Below, piece after piece: positions 28,601 to 38,875 of a stretch of 64,000 bases of DNA. Made by a program: the position numbers and the translations under genes. Under the pieces are notes generated by a model. The model had not been told where the DNA came from, did no database searches, and saw only the letters and a list, made by a program, of their open reading frames with translations. Source of the DNA: Qipengyuania intermedia (GTDB taxonomy: Bacteria > Pseudomonadota > Alphaproteobacteria > Sphingomonadales > Sphingomonadaceae); contig NZ_JAIGNS010000002.1 of assembly GCF_019711615.1 (NCBI RefSeq), forward strand, positions 483,501-547,500, given 5' to 3'. Positions within the stretch are counted from its first letter, which is position 1. Each line of letters begins with the position of its first letter.

Positions 28601-29864
28601 GCTTGCTGCAATCGACGCCTTCGACCTTACCGGCCCGGTCTCCATCGCGGCCAATGCGACCGGATCGCTGGCATCTCCGCGTGTCAGAGGCACTGTTTCG
28701 AGCGACGATTTGCGTGTGCGCAGCTCTCTCTCCGGTACCGATATTCGCGATGTGACTATGCGCGGCTCGTTCGCCGGCTCACGCCTGCGCCTGACCAGCT
28801 TCGCCGGATCCACCGCAAACGGCGGGCGGGTATCGGGAAGCGGGGTCGTGGACCTCGAAGGGCTGGGCGAACGCGTCGAAGGACGCTTCGTGGAAATCCG
28901 CGGTCCCACGCTCGATCTGAGAGCGGCTGCCGCCAATGCGCAGTTGCTCGACGCTAATGGCTTGTCGGCGACCATCACCGGCCCGCTTCGGATCGTTTCG
29001 AACGGTCTTGGCGGTACGATTGCTGGGCGTGTTCGCGTCGACCGTGCAAGCTGGAGGCTGGGCACGGCGAGCGACGATTTAAGGCTGCCACGGATCAGCA
29101 CGCGTGAAATCAACCTTCCGGCCGACCGTCGTCGCACCGTGGCCGCGAGCAGGCCGTGGCGCTACCTCATCGACGCAAAGGCCGACAGCCGCATCGATGT
29201 CGACGGCATGGGCCTCGACAGCGAATGGAGTGCCGACATCATATTGCGGGGTACCACCGACGATCCGCGTATCGGGGGCACGGCAGAGGTGGTCCGCGGA
29301 GATTACACCTTTGCGGGAACGCGCTTCGAATTGACGCGCGGCGAAATCGACTTCGACGAAAGTGTCCCGGTCGATCCGCGGCTGGACATTCGCGCCGAGA
29401 CCGAGGCCAACGGGGTGAACGTCATCGTGACGATTGCCGGAAGCGCCACCCAGCCGGAAATTACGTTCAACTCCGACCCCTCCCTTCCGGAAGAAGAAAT
29501 CCTAGCGCGGCTGCTGTTCGGCGGCTCGATCACAACTCTGTCGGCGACAGATGCCCTGCAGCTGGGTGCGGCAGTGGCGAGCCTGCGTGGCGGCGGCGGG
29601 ATGGACCCGATCAACCAGCTACGCTCCGCTATCGGCCTCGACCGCCTGCGCATCGTCGGCGCCGATGCGGCCCTTGGGCGCGGTACCGGCGTTGCGCTAG
29701 GCAAGAACATCGGACGCCGCTTCTACGTCGAGATCATCACCGATGGACGCGGATACAGTGCCACGGAACTCGAATTCCGTGTCACCAGCTGGCTTTCTTT
29801 GCTTGCGAGTGTTTCGACAGTCGGACGTGAAAGCGTCGTTGCCGAAGTCAGCCGCGATTACTGA
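25662..29864 (+). CDS. tamB: Translocation and assembly module protein TamB
   Basis: TamB is a very long inner-membrane-anchored periplasmic protein that partners TamA and is also implicated in lipid transport across the envelope. The 1400-residue product has a cytoplasmic head of about 25 residues and one membrane helix (WLLGVLAAVVFLIAGALI). A long beta-rich AsmA/TamB-type region follows, and the C-terminal DUF490 domain includes EEEILARLLFGGSITTLS near residue 1285. It begins at the TGATG junction with tamA. It converges on the fasciclin gene with a 7-base overlap. Confidence 0.95.
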   Translation: MSEVDTQAEASPPKRRSRLGRAGKWLLGVLAAVVFLIAGALIILNTPIGERFLADRIARQTFPNGLNISIGRIDGNIYGDAVLHDVRLSDPQGVFLTIPRAEVDWNPRGWLNNRLEIDSFIARRATLSRVPEFLPSEEEGPILPGFDISIDELEIDNLTLAPGIAGDEAQRVDLTAQVQVEDRRLYVDGDARLGQDDRLAVLLHAEPDGDDFDIEADISASADGAVASLLGLSNPYEVRVRGDGTWSAWNGYLYARSEGERVAALKLSNREGTFGLLGKIDPSDFLEGLPADALGDDVALRSRMKIDNRTFEGRTVLSGRGIFLDGDGLVDLAENRVSDYDVSLRLRDPELFGESLRLENTTAMATLDGAFTDLDIAHDLRVGALVSGDTRLTGLAQQGTARFDGTTWTLPLSVSVDRVSTGNALVDPRLVNGDLRGRIQLAGDSLVGDDLRVAFQGLAANLALRGDLAAGRYQIRGPVRADGLALDNVGRAGGTAMIDFDLLPSGWRLGADLDARIAPVTNDTLANLAGRTIRVRGGIATGSAAALDFTTMRVDAEKLRMVLDGSVAEGTTRLAGSGTHTDYGDFTIQASIADDGPTAELVFARPVTGLEDVRVAIAPTENGFAIDTQGGSVLGPFDGTLALFAPADGPTRIDVERLTLSDTSVEGSLTLVDGGADGVLNLSGGGLSGTIGLAPRGEQQFVDLDVTARNASFGGDTPITIARADIDAEGLIGAGTTNFSGTANAQGVQYGNIFIARLAAQGEVENGIGSVDARITGQRGVRFALDLNARFRPERIAIAAQGEFAGRSISMPRRAVLTAQEGGGWILSPTQLSYGDGGAIASGRFGGGDLSLDLKLSRMPLSLADVAVSDLGLGGTISGTVEYTNAAGALPTGLARVKVDNLTRSGLVLSSKPMDLALVARLQADSFQARATLANEDIRRGRVQVLITGLPAQGDITQRLRAGRLDGQLRFEGAAESLWRLAAIDAFDLTGPVSIAANATGSLASPRVRGTVSSDDLRVRSSLSGTDIRDVTMRGSFAGSRLRLTSFAGSTANGGRVSGSGVVDLEGLGERVEGRFVEIRGPTLDLRAAAANAQLLDANGLSATITGPLRIVSNGLGGTIAGRVRVDRASWRLGTASDDLRLPRISTREINLPADRRRTVAASRPWRYLIDAKADSRIDVDGMGLDSEWSADIILRGTTDDPRIGGTAEVVRGDYTFAGTRFELTRGEIDFDESVPVDPRLDIRAETEANGVNVIVTIAGSATQPEITFNSDPSLPEEEILARLLFGGSITTLSATDALQLGAAVASLRGGGGMDPINQLRSAIGLDRLRIVGADAALGRGTGVALGKNIGRRFYVEIITDGRGYSATELEFRVTSWLSLLASVSTVGRESVVAEVSRDY

Positions 29865-30421
29865 GGCGTCAACACGGTGTCGATCGGAATGATCACGCCG
29901 TTCGTGGCCGCTTCCGCGTTGCCCACGAATGTAGCGCTCGTGCCGTCTTCGCGGGCCACTGTAACCGTCTCGCCTTCGCTGCTGAAGACCACGTCGCTAC
30001 CGCCCATGGTGGTGACGGTAACCTCGCCGCCCTGGCTTTCGATTGCCGCCAGAATGTCTTCGGGCCGCAAATATCCGGGAAGCATGTGATCGCGCAGCAC
30101 GCCCACCAGCAGGGGGCGCTGATCCTCGGTGAGGAGTTGCGCACCCGCTTCGCCCAGCGCCTCGAAAGCCGCGTCATTGGGGGCAAGTAGTGTATAGCTG
30201 CCAACGCCGTCGAACACGCCCATGAGGTCGGAACTGACGAACGCCTCGTTCATGGTCGAAAGATCGGCGGTGCCACCCAGGGTTGCGGCCATGGTCTGGT
30301 TGTCGTTGGAATGGGTAACGCCCGCCTCGCCGGTATTTTCTGCAGTCTCGCCGCAGGCCGGGAGGAGTACGAGTCCGCCGAGGGCGAGCGCGAGCGCGAA
30401 GCGCTTTGATGTCTTCGTCAT
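29858..30421 (-). CDS. Fasciclin-domain lipoprotein
   Basis: A 187-residue exported protein with a lipoprotein signal (LALALGGLVLLPACGE) and one fasciclin/FAS1 domain (about residues 50-187, SYTLLAPNDAAFEALG, then TNGVIIPIDTVLTPQ). FAS1 domains mediate adhesion or matrix contact, and the bacterial copies mostly have unknown ligands. It follows the Gly/Asn-rich gene by 13 bases and may share its transcript. It converges on tamB. Confidence 0.9.
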   Translation of the reverse strand: MTKTSKRFALALALGGLVLLPACGETAENTGEAGVTHSNDNQTMAATLGGTADLSTMNEAFVSSDLMGVFDGVGSYTLLAPNDAAFEALGEAGAQLLTEDQRPLLVGVLRDHMLPGYLRPEDILAAIESQGGEVTVTTMGGSDVVFSSEGETVTVAREDGTSATFVGNAEAATNGVIIPIDTVLTPQ

Positions 30422-30434
30422 TTTCTGGTTTTCC

Positions 30435-31472
30435 TTACGTCAGCAGGTCGATGACAGCCGCGACAACGCGCGTTTCGGGATCGACCCGGTACACATAGCC
30501 ATCGGAATACCGGTACATGGACTCCGGCGTATCGTAATAGCGGGCGCGATACGGCGCAGGCACGTTGTATACGTCGTATCCGCGCGGCATCGGCTGACCC
30601 ACGCTGAATTCATCGCCCGTAATCAGCGCTGCGACCGACATGATGGCCGCATCTTCGGGATCGACGCGGTAGATCACGTTGTCGGCATAGCGATAGCGAT
30701 CGGGGCCGCCGAGGCCGTAATAGTCTACGTAATAGTCCGGGACGTCGTAGCTCGTGTAACCGCTGGGCCAGACGTTTCCGATGCCCAGGGCGCCGCCGAG
30801 CAGCGGAAGCCAGCCTGATATGCCGCTGTCGCCATAGCGCACGAGATAGCCGTCACGGTAGTAGTAGTCGCCGCGACCGTAATTGCTCAGGCCGAACAGG
30901 CTCGGGCGATATTCGTTGCCGAACAGGCTGCGGCGATAGTCGTCCTTGACCTGTCCGGGCGGGTTGCAGCCGTTGCGCTTCTTCGCAAGGCCGGGCGGGC
31001 ACCCGTTTACCAGACCGCGGTCCCGTTGCTCGCGTTCGAGCCAGAAGCCGCGACCGTCGTATGAGACACGGACATCGCGATAGTCATTGCCGCGATCATT
31101 ATAGCGACCGCGATTGGCGTTGCCGTTATTGCCGTTACCCTGACCATTGCCGCGATCATTGGTGCGCACGGCGTTGCGATTGCCGTTGCCGTTGCCATTG
31201 CCGCGGTTGGAATTGACAGCCGCCACCGGGCGACGGTCGGGGCCTCGGTCGGCCTTGGCATTTCCGTTTCCATTGCCGCGAGCCTGCTGGGCCTGCGGTC
31301 CGCGGTCGGCTTTGGCATTGCCGCCGCCCTTGTTTTGTGCAGCCGCGGGCGGACCGCCTCCGCGATCCTTTCCATTGCCCCCGCCGTTACCGTTACCGTT
31401 GCCGTTTCCTTGGGCGTAGGCTCCACTTGCGGCGAGCGCGAAAGCAGCTGCTCCTGCCAGCAAAATACGCAT
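30435..31472 (-). CDS. Exported Gly/Asn-repeat protein with C-terminal YRVDPE repeats
   Basis: A 345-residue protein with a Sec signal peptide (MRILLAGAAAFALAASGAYA). A low-complexity region at about residues 21-130 is made of Gly-Asn dipeptides and repeated AKADRGP blocks. A conserved-looking middle (NGCPPGLAKKRNGCNPPGQ) precedes a Tyr-rich C-terminal half with two related units, one around NVIYRVDPEDAAI and one around GYVYRVDPETRVV. The CPPGLAKK...GCNPPGQ segment resembles motifs in small exported proteins of other sphingomonads and alphaproteobacteria. No function can be assigned. A surface or envelope role is likely from the signal peptide alone. Confidence 0.8.
   Translation of the reverse strand: MRILLAGAAAFALAASGAYAQGNGNGNGNGGGNGKDRGGGPPAAAQNKGGGNAKADRGPQAQQARGNGNGNAKADRGPDRRPVAAVNSNRGNGNGNGNRNAVRTNDRGNGQGNGNNGNANRGRYNDRGNDYRDVRVSYDGRGFWLEREQRDRGLVNGCPPGLAKKRNGCNPPGQVKDDYRRSLFGNEYRPSLFGLSNYGRGDYYYRDGYLVRYGDSGISGWLPLLGGALGIGNVWPSGYTSYDVPDYYVDYYGLGGPDRYRYADNVIYRVDPEDAAIMSVAALITGDEFSVGQPMPRGYDVYNVPAPYRARYYDTPESMYRYSDGYVYRVDPETRVVAAVIDLLT
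31070..31425. repeat. Low-complexity GN/NG codon repeat tract
   Basis: Short imperfect tandem repeats of the six-base unit for Gly-Asn (read on the minus strand), interrupted by longer AKADRGP-coding units occurring twice around 31240-31320. The tract lies wholly inside the exported Gly/Asn-repeat gene. Such tracts are prone to length change by slippage. Confidence 0.75.
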
Positions 31473-31557
31473 TTGTTAGTCTCCTTTGCGAGCTTCAACG
31501 GAGGGTCGGCCCATCCGGTTCCGGTTCATTTTTCGGCAAGGTTTTCAAACGCGAAGC

Positions 31558-32154
31558 CTAAGACCGATAAATCCGCGCTTCCGCTGCGCGCCTTCTGACC
31601 AGACCCTTCAGCACCTTGCCTCCCGCATGCTTCCAGCGCGCGAACTCCAGCGCCGCCTCGTCGAAGCGGCCGGCGCGATGCAGGCGGGTGAGGGTGGCGC
31701 GGCGGATAGCCCCGGTGTTGTAATGGAAGCTGACGAGTGCATCGAACTGGCCTTGCGTCGTGGGAGCGTCGCCGATCGCAGTTGCGACCTCTGCCGCGTA
31801 GCGTTCCAGATCGGCTTCGAGCCGGGCGTCGCATTCCTCCTTCGTCCAGACGGTACCGGGACCGATGCCGGGGCCTGTCGCGCCCCAACCGATGGTCCAG
31901 GGGGCTTCGCCGGTTCCGGGGTCTGGATAGGCTTCGATCATGCCGTCGCGGCGCAAGCGCGCGCATCCTTCGAAGCTCTTGATCAATTGGATTCCTGCTT
32001 CGCCGATCCGACAGAGTGGAACGGGTGGAACACGGTCCTGGGACAAATTTTCCGAGGACCGGTCGATCGCCTCGTCCAGGGCCTCGACCTCGGATTGACG
32101 AAAGCCCCGCCCGAGCAGGCGGCGGACATAATCGAAGATCGGTTTGCGGTTCAT
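31558..32154 (-). CDS. GH24 (T4-type) lysozyme with N-terminal extension
   Basis: A 198-residue endolysin-like muramidase. The N-terminal segment (about 1-45, NRKPIFDYVRRLLGRGF) precedes the GH24 domain, with the catalytic Glu in IKSFEGCARL and the active-site Asp/Thr region in PWTIGWGATG. ALVSFHYNTGAIR and a basic C-terminus follow. No signal peptide is visible. The start is taken at ATG 32154 (MNRKP); an ATG 9 bases upstream is equally open. There are no holin, spanin or phage structural genes nearby, so it stands alone between the Gly/Asn-repeat gene and glnA. Confidence 0.85.
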   Translation of the reverse strand: MNRKPIFDYVRRLLGRGFRQSEVEALDEAIDRSSENLSQDRVPPVPLCRIGEAGIQLIKSFEGCARLRRDGMIEAYPDPGTGEAPWTIGWGATGPGIGPGTVWTKEECDARLEADLERYAAEVATAIGDAPTTQGQFDALVSFHYNTGAIRRATLTRLHRAGRFDEAALEFARWKHAGGKVLKGLVRRRAAEARIYRS

Positions 32155-32265
32155 AATTCTCATACCTCGCAGATCAGTGAGGCAGAGGGATTAGGCAGAT
32201 TTTGGCCGAGTAGGAAAATAGCGAGCGGAACGCTTCAGCAATGCACACGAAATATCGCGGGCAAA

Positions 32266-32297
32266 ATTAAAGGGCGCCCGGATTTCTCCGGACGCCC
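32266..32297 (-). terminator. Rho-independent terminator after glnA
   Basis: On the minus strand GGGCGTCCGG (32297-32288), a six-base loop and CCGGGCGCCC (32281-32272) form a 10-bp stem with one mismatch. TTTAATTTT follows immediately. It lies 67 bases after the glnA stop and should end the glnB-glnA transcript. Confidence 0.8.
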
Positions 32298-32363
32298 ACT
32301 CGGTGATCACTGCGCTATAATGCTGAAAGATTAAGCGCTTATGTATCGGATTACCGGCGCAAA

Positions 32364-33773
32364 TCAGGCGCTGTAATACATGTCGAACTCGGCCGGGCAC
32401 GGCGTGGTTTCGACACGCAGCACTTCGTCCCATTTGAGCTCGCAGTAAGCTTCGATCTGGTCCTTGGTGAACACTTCGCCCTTGAGCAGGAAGTCGTGAT
32501 CGGCTTCCAGCGCTTCGAGAGCTTCGCGCAAGCTGCCGCAGACGGTCGGCACTTCTGCCAGTTCTGCAGGCGGCAGGTCGTAGAGGTTTTTGTCCATGGC
32601 TTCGCCCGGGTGGATCTTGTTCGTGATCCCGTCGAGGCCGGCCATGAGCAGGGCTGCATAGGCAAGGTAGGGGTTCGCCATCGCGTCGGGGAAGCGGAAT
32701 TCGACGCGCTTCGCCTTGTCGCCCGTGCCGTAGGGAATACGGCAGGATGCCGAACGGTTGCGTGCCGAATAGGCTAGCAGGACCGGTGCTTCGAAGCCCG
32801 GGACCAGGCGCTTGTAGCTGTTGGTCGTCGGGTTGGTGAAGGCGTTCAGCGCCTTGGCGTGCTTGATGACGCCGCCGATGTAGTAGAGGCAGTTTTCCGA
32901 CAGGCCGCCGTACTGATTGCCCGCAAAGGTCGGCTTGCCACCGTCCCAGATCGACATGTGGGTGTGCATGCCGCTGCCGTTATCGTCCTTGATCGGCTTG
33001 GGCATGAAAGTCGCTGTCTTGCCGTAGATATGCGCGACCTGGTGCACGACGTACTTGTAGATCTGCATCTGGTCGGCGGTTTCGACGAGCGTGCCGAAGG
33101 TGAGGCCCAGCTCGTGCTGCGCTGCGGCCACTTCGTGGTGGTGCTTGTCGCAGTTGAGGCCCATTTCGATCATGGTCGAAACCATCTCGCCGCGGATGTC
33201 GACGGCGCTGTCGACCGGGGCGACAGGGAAGTAGCCGCCCTTGGCGCGCGGACGGTGGGCAAGGTTGCCGCTCTCGTATTCCTTGCCGCTGTTGGTCGGC
33301 AGTTCGATATCGTCGATCGCATAGCCCGAACCGGCATAGCCATCTTCGAAACGCACATCGTCGAACATGAAGAATTCGGCTTCGGGGCCGACATAGATGG
33401 TGTCACCGATACCGGTGGACTTTAGATAGTTTTCGGCGCGCTTCGCGGTGGTGCGCGGGTCGCGCGAATACCAGTCTCCGGTCGACGGCTCGACGATGTC
33501 GCAGAACATGATCAGCATCGGTTCGGCGCTGAACGGGTCCACATAGACGCGTTCCAGGTCGGGCTTCAGGATCATGTCGCTTTCGTTGATGACCTTCCAG
33601 CCGGCGATCGAGGAACCGTCGAACATGAGGCCGTCTTCAAGCTGGTCTTCGTCGAGCGTCTTGGCGACCATGGTGAGGTGCTGCCATTTGCCCTTCGGGT
33701 CCGTGAAGCGCAGGTCGACCCATTCGATTTCCTCGTCCTTGATACGCTTCAGGACGTCCTTCGCATTTGCCAT
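32364..33773 (-). CDS. glnA: Glutamine synthetase type I
   Basis: Condenses glutamate and ammonia to glutamine. The 469-residue product is full-length GSI-beta, with [15 protein letters not shown] near residue 52, the ATP-site [14 protein letters not shown] near 259 and [17 protein letters not shown] near 314. The adenylylation site is Tyr398 (DKNLYDLPP). The ATG at 33773 gives [11 protein letters not shown]. The frame is open further upstream but crosses into glnB. It is 58 bases downstream of glnB, and its activity is expected to be tuned by the GlnE/PII system. Confidence 0.98.
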   Translation of the reverse strand: MANAKDVLKRIKDEEIEWVDLRFTDPKGKWQHLTMVAKTLDEDQLEDGLMFDGSSIAGWKVINESDMILKPDLERVYVDPFSAEPMLIMFCDIVEPSTGDWYSRDPRTTAKRAENYLKSTGIGDTIYVGPEAEFFMFDDVRFEDGYAGSGYAIDDIELPTNSGKEYESGNLAHRPRAKGGYFPVAPVDSAVDIRGEMVSTMIEMGLNCDKHHHEVAAAQHELGLTFGTLVETADQMQIYKYVVHQVAHIYGKTATFMPKPIKDDNGSGMHTHMSIWDGGKPTFAGNQYGGLSENCLYYIGGVIKHAKALNAFTNPTTNSYKRLVPGFEAPVLLAYSARNRSASCRIPYGTGDKAKRVEFRFPDAMANPYLAYAALLMAGLDGITNKIHPGEAMDKNLYDLPPAELAEVPTVCGSLREALEALEADHDFLLKGEVFTKDQIEAYCELKWDEVLRVETTPCPAEFDMYYSA

Positions 33774-33831
33774 TAGATTGCCTCCAGTAGGGGTAGTTCG
33801 TGTTGGTCCCGGCTTCTGGCCGGTTTGAAAT

Positions 33832-34371
<540 letters not shown>

Positions 34372-34379
<8 letters not shown>

Positions 34380-35307
34380 AAGGGAGGGCAAGTCCTGCCG
34401 TTTCAGGTAGGCCACACAGCAGGTTCAGGTTCTGCACCGCCGCCCCGCTGGCACCTTTGCCAAGGTTGTCCAGACGCGCCACGAGGCGCGCGTGCCAACC
34501 GCCTTCATTGCCGAACACGAACAGGTCCATCGCATCCGATGGCTCCGCATTTTTTTCCAGCACGAGCTTGTCGACCCCGGCGCTCTCGCGCACCGAGACG
34601 ACCGCACTGTCGGCATAGAACTCGCGCAGCGCCTCGCGTAGCTTGTCGGCCGTGGGATCGCCCTCCATTGCGCCGAGGTGCAGAGGTACTTCCACGATCA
34701 TGCCGCGATAGGCGGGGACCACGGACGGTGCGAAGATCACCCCGTGAGTGAGACCAGCATGGGCTTTCATTTCGGGGCGATGCTTGTGCGCCATGGAATA
34801 GCCATAGCTCTGCAAGGCAGGCGCGCCTTCCTCTTCGAACTGCGCGATCATGGCCTTGCCGCCGCCGGAATATCCGCTCGTCGCATTGATCGTGTAGGGC
34901 CAGTCGGCAGGCAGCAGGCCCTGCTTCACGAGCGGGGCGACGAGGGCGATAAAGCCGGTCGGATAGCAGCCGGGATTGCTCACGCGGCGCGCATCGGCGA
35001 CGCGTTCGCGGCCGACGAGTTCGGGGAATCCGTAACACCAGCCCTCGGCGGTGCGATGGGCGCTCGACGCGTCGATGACGCGGGTGCCGCCGACCGGGTC
35101 GATCAGTTCGACAGCCTCGCGTGCGGCATCGTCCGGCAGGCACAGGATGGCTACGTCCGCTTCGTTCAGTGCCTCGCGCCGTGCAGCGGTGTCCTTGCGC
35201 CGGTCATCGCCGAGGGTAATCAGTTCGAATTCGCTGCGGCCTTCGAGACGCGCGGCGATCTCCAGGCCGGTTGTCCCGGCAGCGCCGTCAATGAAGACCT
35301 TATGCAC
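34372..35307 (-). CDS. argC: N-acetyl-gamma-glutamyl-phosphate reductase, type 2
   Basis: Reduces N-acetylglutamyl phosphate to the semialdehyde in arginine synthesis, using NADPH. The 311-residue protein is the shorter AGPR type 2. It has the N-terminal nucleotide loop DGAAGTTGLEIAARL, the catalytic Cys in SNPGCYPTGFIAL near residue 117 and TSGYSGGGKAMI near residue 145. Translation starts at GTG, and the first 8 bases overlap the upstream SH3-like gene, so the two are coupled. Confidence 0.95.
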
Positions 35308-35653
35308 CGGTGTCGGGGGCGAGGGCGTTCATGCGGACATAGCCGCTCGGCCCTTCCGGTCCCTTGGTAATCCACGCCCAGTCGCCGGCCACGTCGAGCA
35401 ATTCGACATCGCTGTTGGCAGCGAGCGTGGAGCCATCGTCCGCGTCGTCGCGCATGGCCAGTTTCAGCACGGCATCGCTTGCACCGATCGCACGTTTCAC
35501 GGGAACGACATAATGCGCTGCCAGATAGCGTCCTGCCAACGCGATATGCGCCAAGTCGCCTCTGAGCGGCAGGGTGCCGGGCGCAGGCCGATCCACCGGA
35601 CCTTTCAGTCCGACGATACCGTCCGGCAGGGAATACTGTGCGTCTTCGCTCAC
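35300..35653 (-). CDS. SH3-like domain protein of unknown function
   Basis: A 117-residue protein with the C-terminal pattern of an SH3b-like fold (LAANSDVELLDVAGDWAW, then GPEGPSGYVRMNAL) and an N-terminal segment containing LPLRGDLAHIALAGRYLA. No signal peptide is visible. The GTG at 35653 was chosen because it starts a plausible MSEDAQYSLP. A TTG 66 bases upstream would add a basic stretch without support. It lies between pepA-like and argC and overlaps argC by 8 bases. Function unknown. Confidence 0.75.
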   Translation of the reverse strand: MSEDAQYSLPDGIVGLKGPVDRPAPGTLPLRGDLAHIALAGRYLAAHYVVPVKRAIGASDAVLKLAMRDDADDGSTLAANSDVELLDVAGDWAWITKGPEGPSGYVRMNALAPDTGA

Positions 35654-35731
35654 GAAACCTGTCTGGCTTGCTGTTCGATACAAGCTCGGGCGCTTAGCCG
35701 CGCACGCCAATTCCCGCAAGGCATGCGCCGG

Positions 35732-37120
<1,389 letters not shown>

Positions 37121-37164
37121 TCGTATTCACCCCGTACTAATTTGATCTCGGGCATGGAAATGAG

Positions 37165-37998
37165 ATGCGACACCGCCTGTTCCTGATTTCACTCGCCCTG
37201 TCGAGTGCTGCTTGTACCCAACCGCCTGCCTTCACCGAGGTCCAGGACGATGCGCCTGCGGCGACGGCCAGCGCGAGTGCAGAGGCGGTTTCTTCCGGTA
37301 GCGACGCGCCTGGCAAGGTGGTCTTCGAGGACGATGCCCGCGACGGGGACGCGGCTCGCGAATTCGCTTACAGCTGGCCGGCGGAAGTGTCCGCCATCCC
37401 CTCGTTGGAGAAAACCCTGCGCAGCGAGCGCGACGATGCGCTGGCCGAGCAGAAAGCCGAGTGGGAGCGCTCGCTGGCCGAATTCGCCGGCGAGGATTGC
37501 GTTAGCTGCGTTGGCCGCGGCTATGAGGTCACGTGGAAGGTGGCCGCGGACATTCCCGGCTGGCTCAGCCTCACCCGCGATATGTATCTCTACACAGGGG
37601 GCGCGCACGGAATGTCCGGCCGCACCTCGCTGGTCTGGGACCGTGCCAATGGTGTCGGGATGAAGGGAGTGGAGCTTTTCGAATCCGCAGTGGCACTGGA
37701 AAATGCGCTGGGTGCGAAACTGTGCACCACTCTCAACGCCGAACGGGAGAAACGGCGCGGCAGCCCGGTCGATCCGCAAAGCGATGCGATATTCGAGGAT
37801 TGCCCCAGTCTCGATGAAAGCAGCGTCTTCATTGGTTCTTCGGATGGCCGGTATTTCGATCGGATTGGCGTGTATTACGGGCCCTATGTCGCCGGTCCCT
37901 ATGCCGAGGGCAGCTACGAACTCGACTTCCCCGTAAGTGCATCGGTGCTCGATGCCGTGAAGCCCGCCTATGCCGGGGCCTTTCGCGTCCACAACTGA
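37165..37998 (+). CDS. RsiV-like lipoprotein (DUF4163/DUF3298)
   Basis: A 277-residue predicted lipoprotein. The signal is MRHRLFLISLALSSAACTQ with the lipobox SSAAC, followed by an Ala/Ser-rich linker. A DUF4163-like part covers about 70-140. A DUF3298/RsiV-like part (about 150-265) carries LYTGGAHGMSGRTSLVWD, the family's GGAHG landmark, and FDRIGVYYGPYVAGPYAEG near the end. Relatives include lysozyme-binding RsiV and PdaC-type domains, but no enzymatic residues are evident here. It is divergent from the aminopeptidase. Confidence 0.85.
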   Translation: MRHRLFLISLALSSAACTQPPAFTEVQDDAPAATASASAEAVSSGSDAPGKVVFEDDARDGDAAREFAYSWPAEVSAIPSLEKTLRSERDDALAEQKAEWERSLAEFAGEDCVSCVGRGYEVTWKVAADIPGWLSLTRDMYLYTGGAHGMSGRTSLVWDRANGVGMKGVELFESAVALENALGAKLCTTLNAEREKRRGSPVDPQSDAIFEDCPSLDESSVFIGSSDGRYFDRIGVYYGPYVAGPYAEGSYELDFPVSASVLDAVKPAYAGAFRVHN

Positions 37999-38040
37999 CG
38001 GACCTCGCAATTTGCGCGCATGATCGCTACATGGACGCGC

Positions 38041-38871
38041 ATGACCGAATATCAGGTAATCGAGAGCGACCAGACCGTCTATCGTGACGGCACCATCAAG
38101 CTGCATGGAGCGGATGGCTTCGATGGCATGCGCAAGGCCGGACGGCTGGCTGCGGAGATCCTCGACGAATTGACCGGCTTCGTGAAGCCCGGCGTCACGA
38201 CTGGCGAGATCGACGACCTTGTCCGCACCATGACGCTCGATGGCGGCGCGGTGCCTGCGACCATGGGCTATCGCGGTTATGCGCATAGCTGCTGCACCTC
38301 GATCAACCACGTGATCTGTCACGGTATTCCAGGTGAAAAGGCGCTGAAGGACGGCGATATCGTCAACGTCGACGTGACCCCGCTGCTCGATGGCTGGCAT
38401 GGCGATACCAGCCGCATGTTTCTCGTCGGCGATGTGCCGCTGCGTGCGCGCAAGCTCGTCGATGTGACGTACGAATGCCTGATGCTCGGCATCGAGGCCG
38501 CTGCAAAGCCCGGCGCACGGCTGGGCGACATCGGTGCGGTCATCGAATCGCATGCGCGCCAGCACCGCTATGGCGTGGTGCAGGAATTTTGCGGCCATGG
38601 CCTCGGCCGCCTGTTCCACGATGCGCCCGAGGTGATCCATACCGGCCGCATGGGCACGGGTCCGGAACTGAAGCCGGGCATGTTCTTCACCATCGAACCG
38701 ATGATCAACCTCGGCCGCCCGCACGCAAAGCTGCTGCGTGACGGCTGGACCGCGGTAACGCGCGACAAATCGCTGTCGGCGCAGTTCGAACACTCGATCG
38801 GGATTACCGAAAACGGGGTGGAGATCTTTACCGAAAGCCCCAAGGGCCTCCACAAACCGCCCTATTCGTAA
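38041..38871 (+). CDS. map: Methionine aminopeptidase type I
   Basis: Removes the initiator methionine. The 276-residue product has the five metal ligands of the pita-bread fold: NVDVTPLLDGWHGDTSR (two Asp) near residue 115, the His in FCGHGLGRLFHD, the Glu in FFTIEPMINL and the C-terminal Glu in AQFEHSIGIT. CHGIPG near residue 98 carries the substrate-binding His. The ATG at 38041 gives MTEYQVIESD. Another ATG 21 bases upstream is open. It converges on ccmB with a gap of 4 bases. Confidence 0.96.
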   Translation: MTEYQVIESDQTVYRDGTIKLHGADGFDGMRKAGRLAAEILDELTGFVKPGVTTGEIDDLVRTMTLDGGAVPATMGYRGYAHSCCTSINHVICHGIPGEKALKDGDIVNVDVTPLLDGWHGDTSRMFLVGDVPLRARKLVDVTYECLMLGIEAAAKPGARLGDIGAVIESHARQHRYGVVQEFCGHGLGRLFHDAPEVIHTGRMGTGPELKPGMFFTIEPMINLGRPHAKLLRDGWTAVTRDKSLSAQFEHSIGITENGVEIFTESPKGLHKPPYS

Positions 38872-38875
38872 GCAG

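Noticed and set aside
31070..31425. Repeat tract as a possible CRISPR array
   Set aside because: Units are only six bases with no unique spacers, and they encode Gly-Asn in frame. No cas genes are present.
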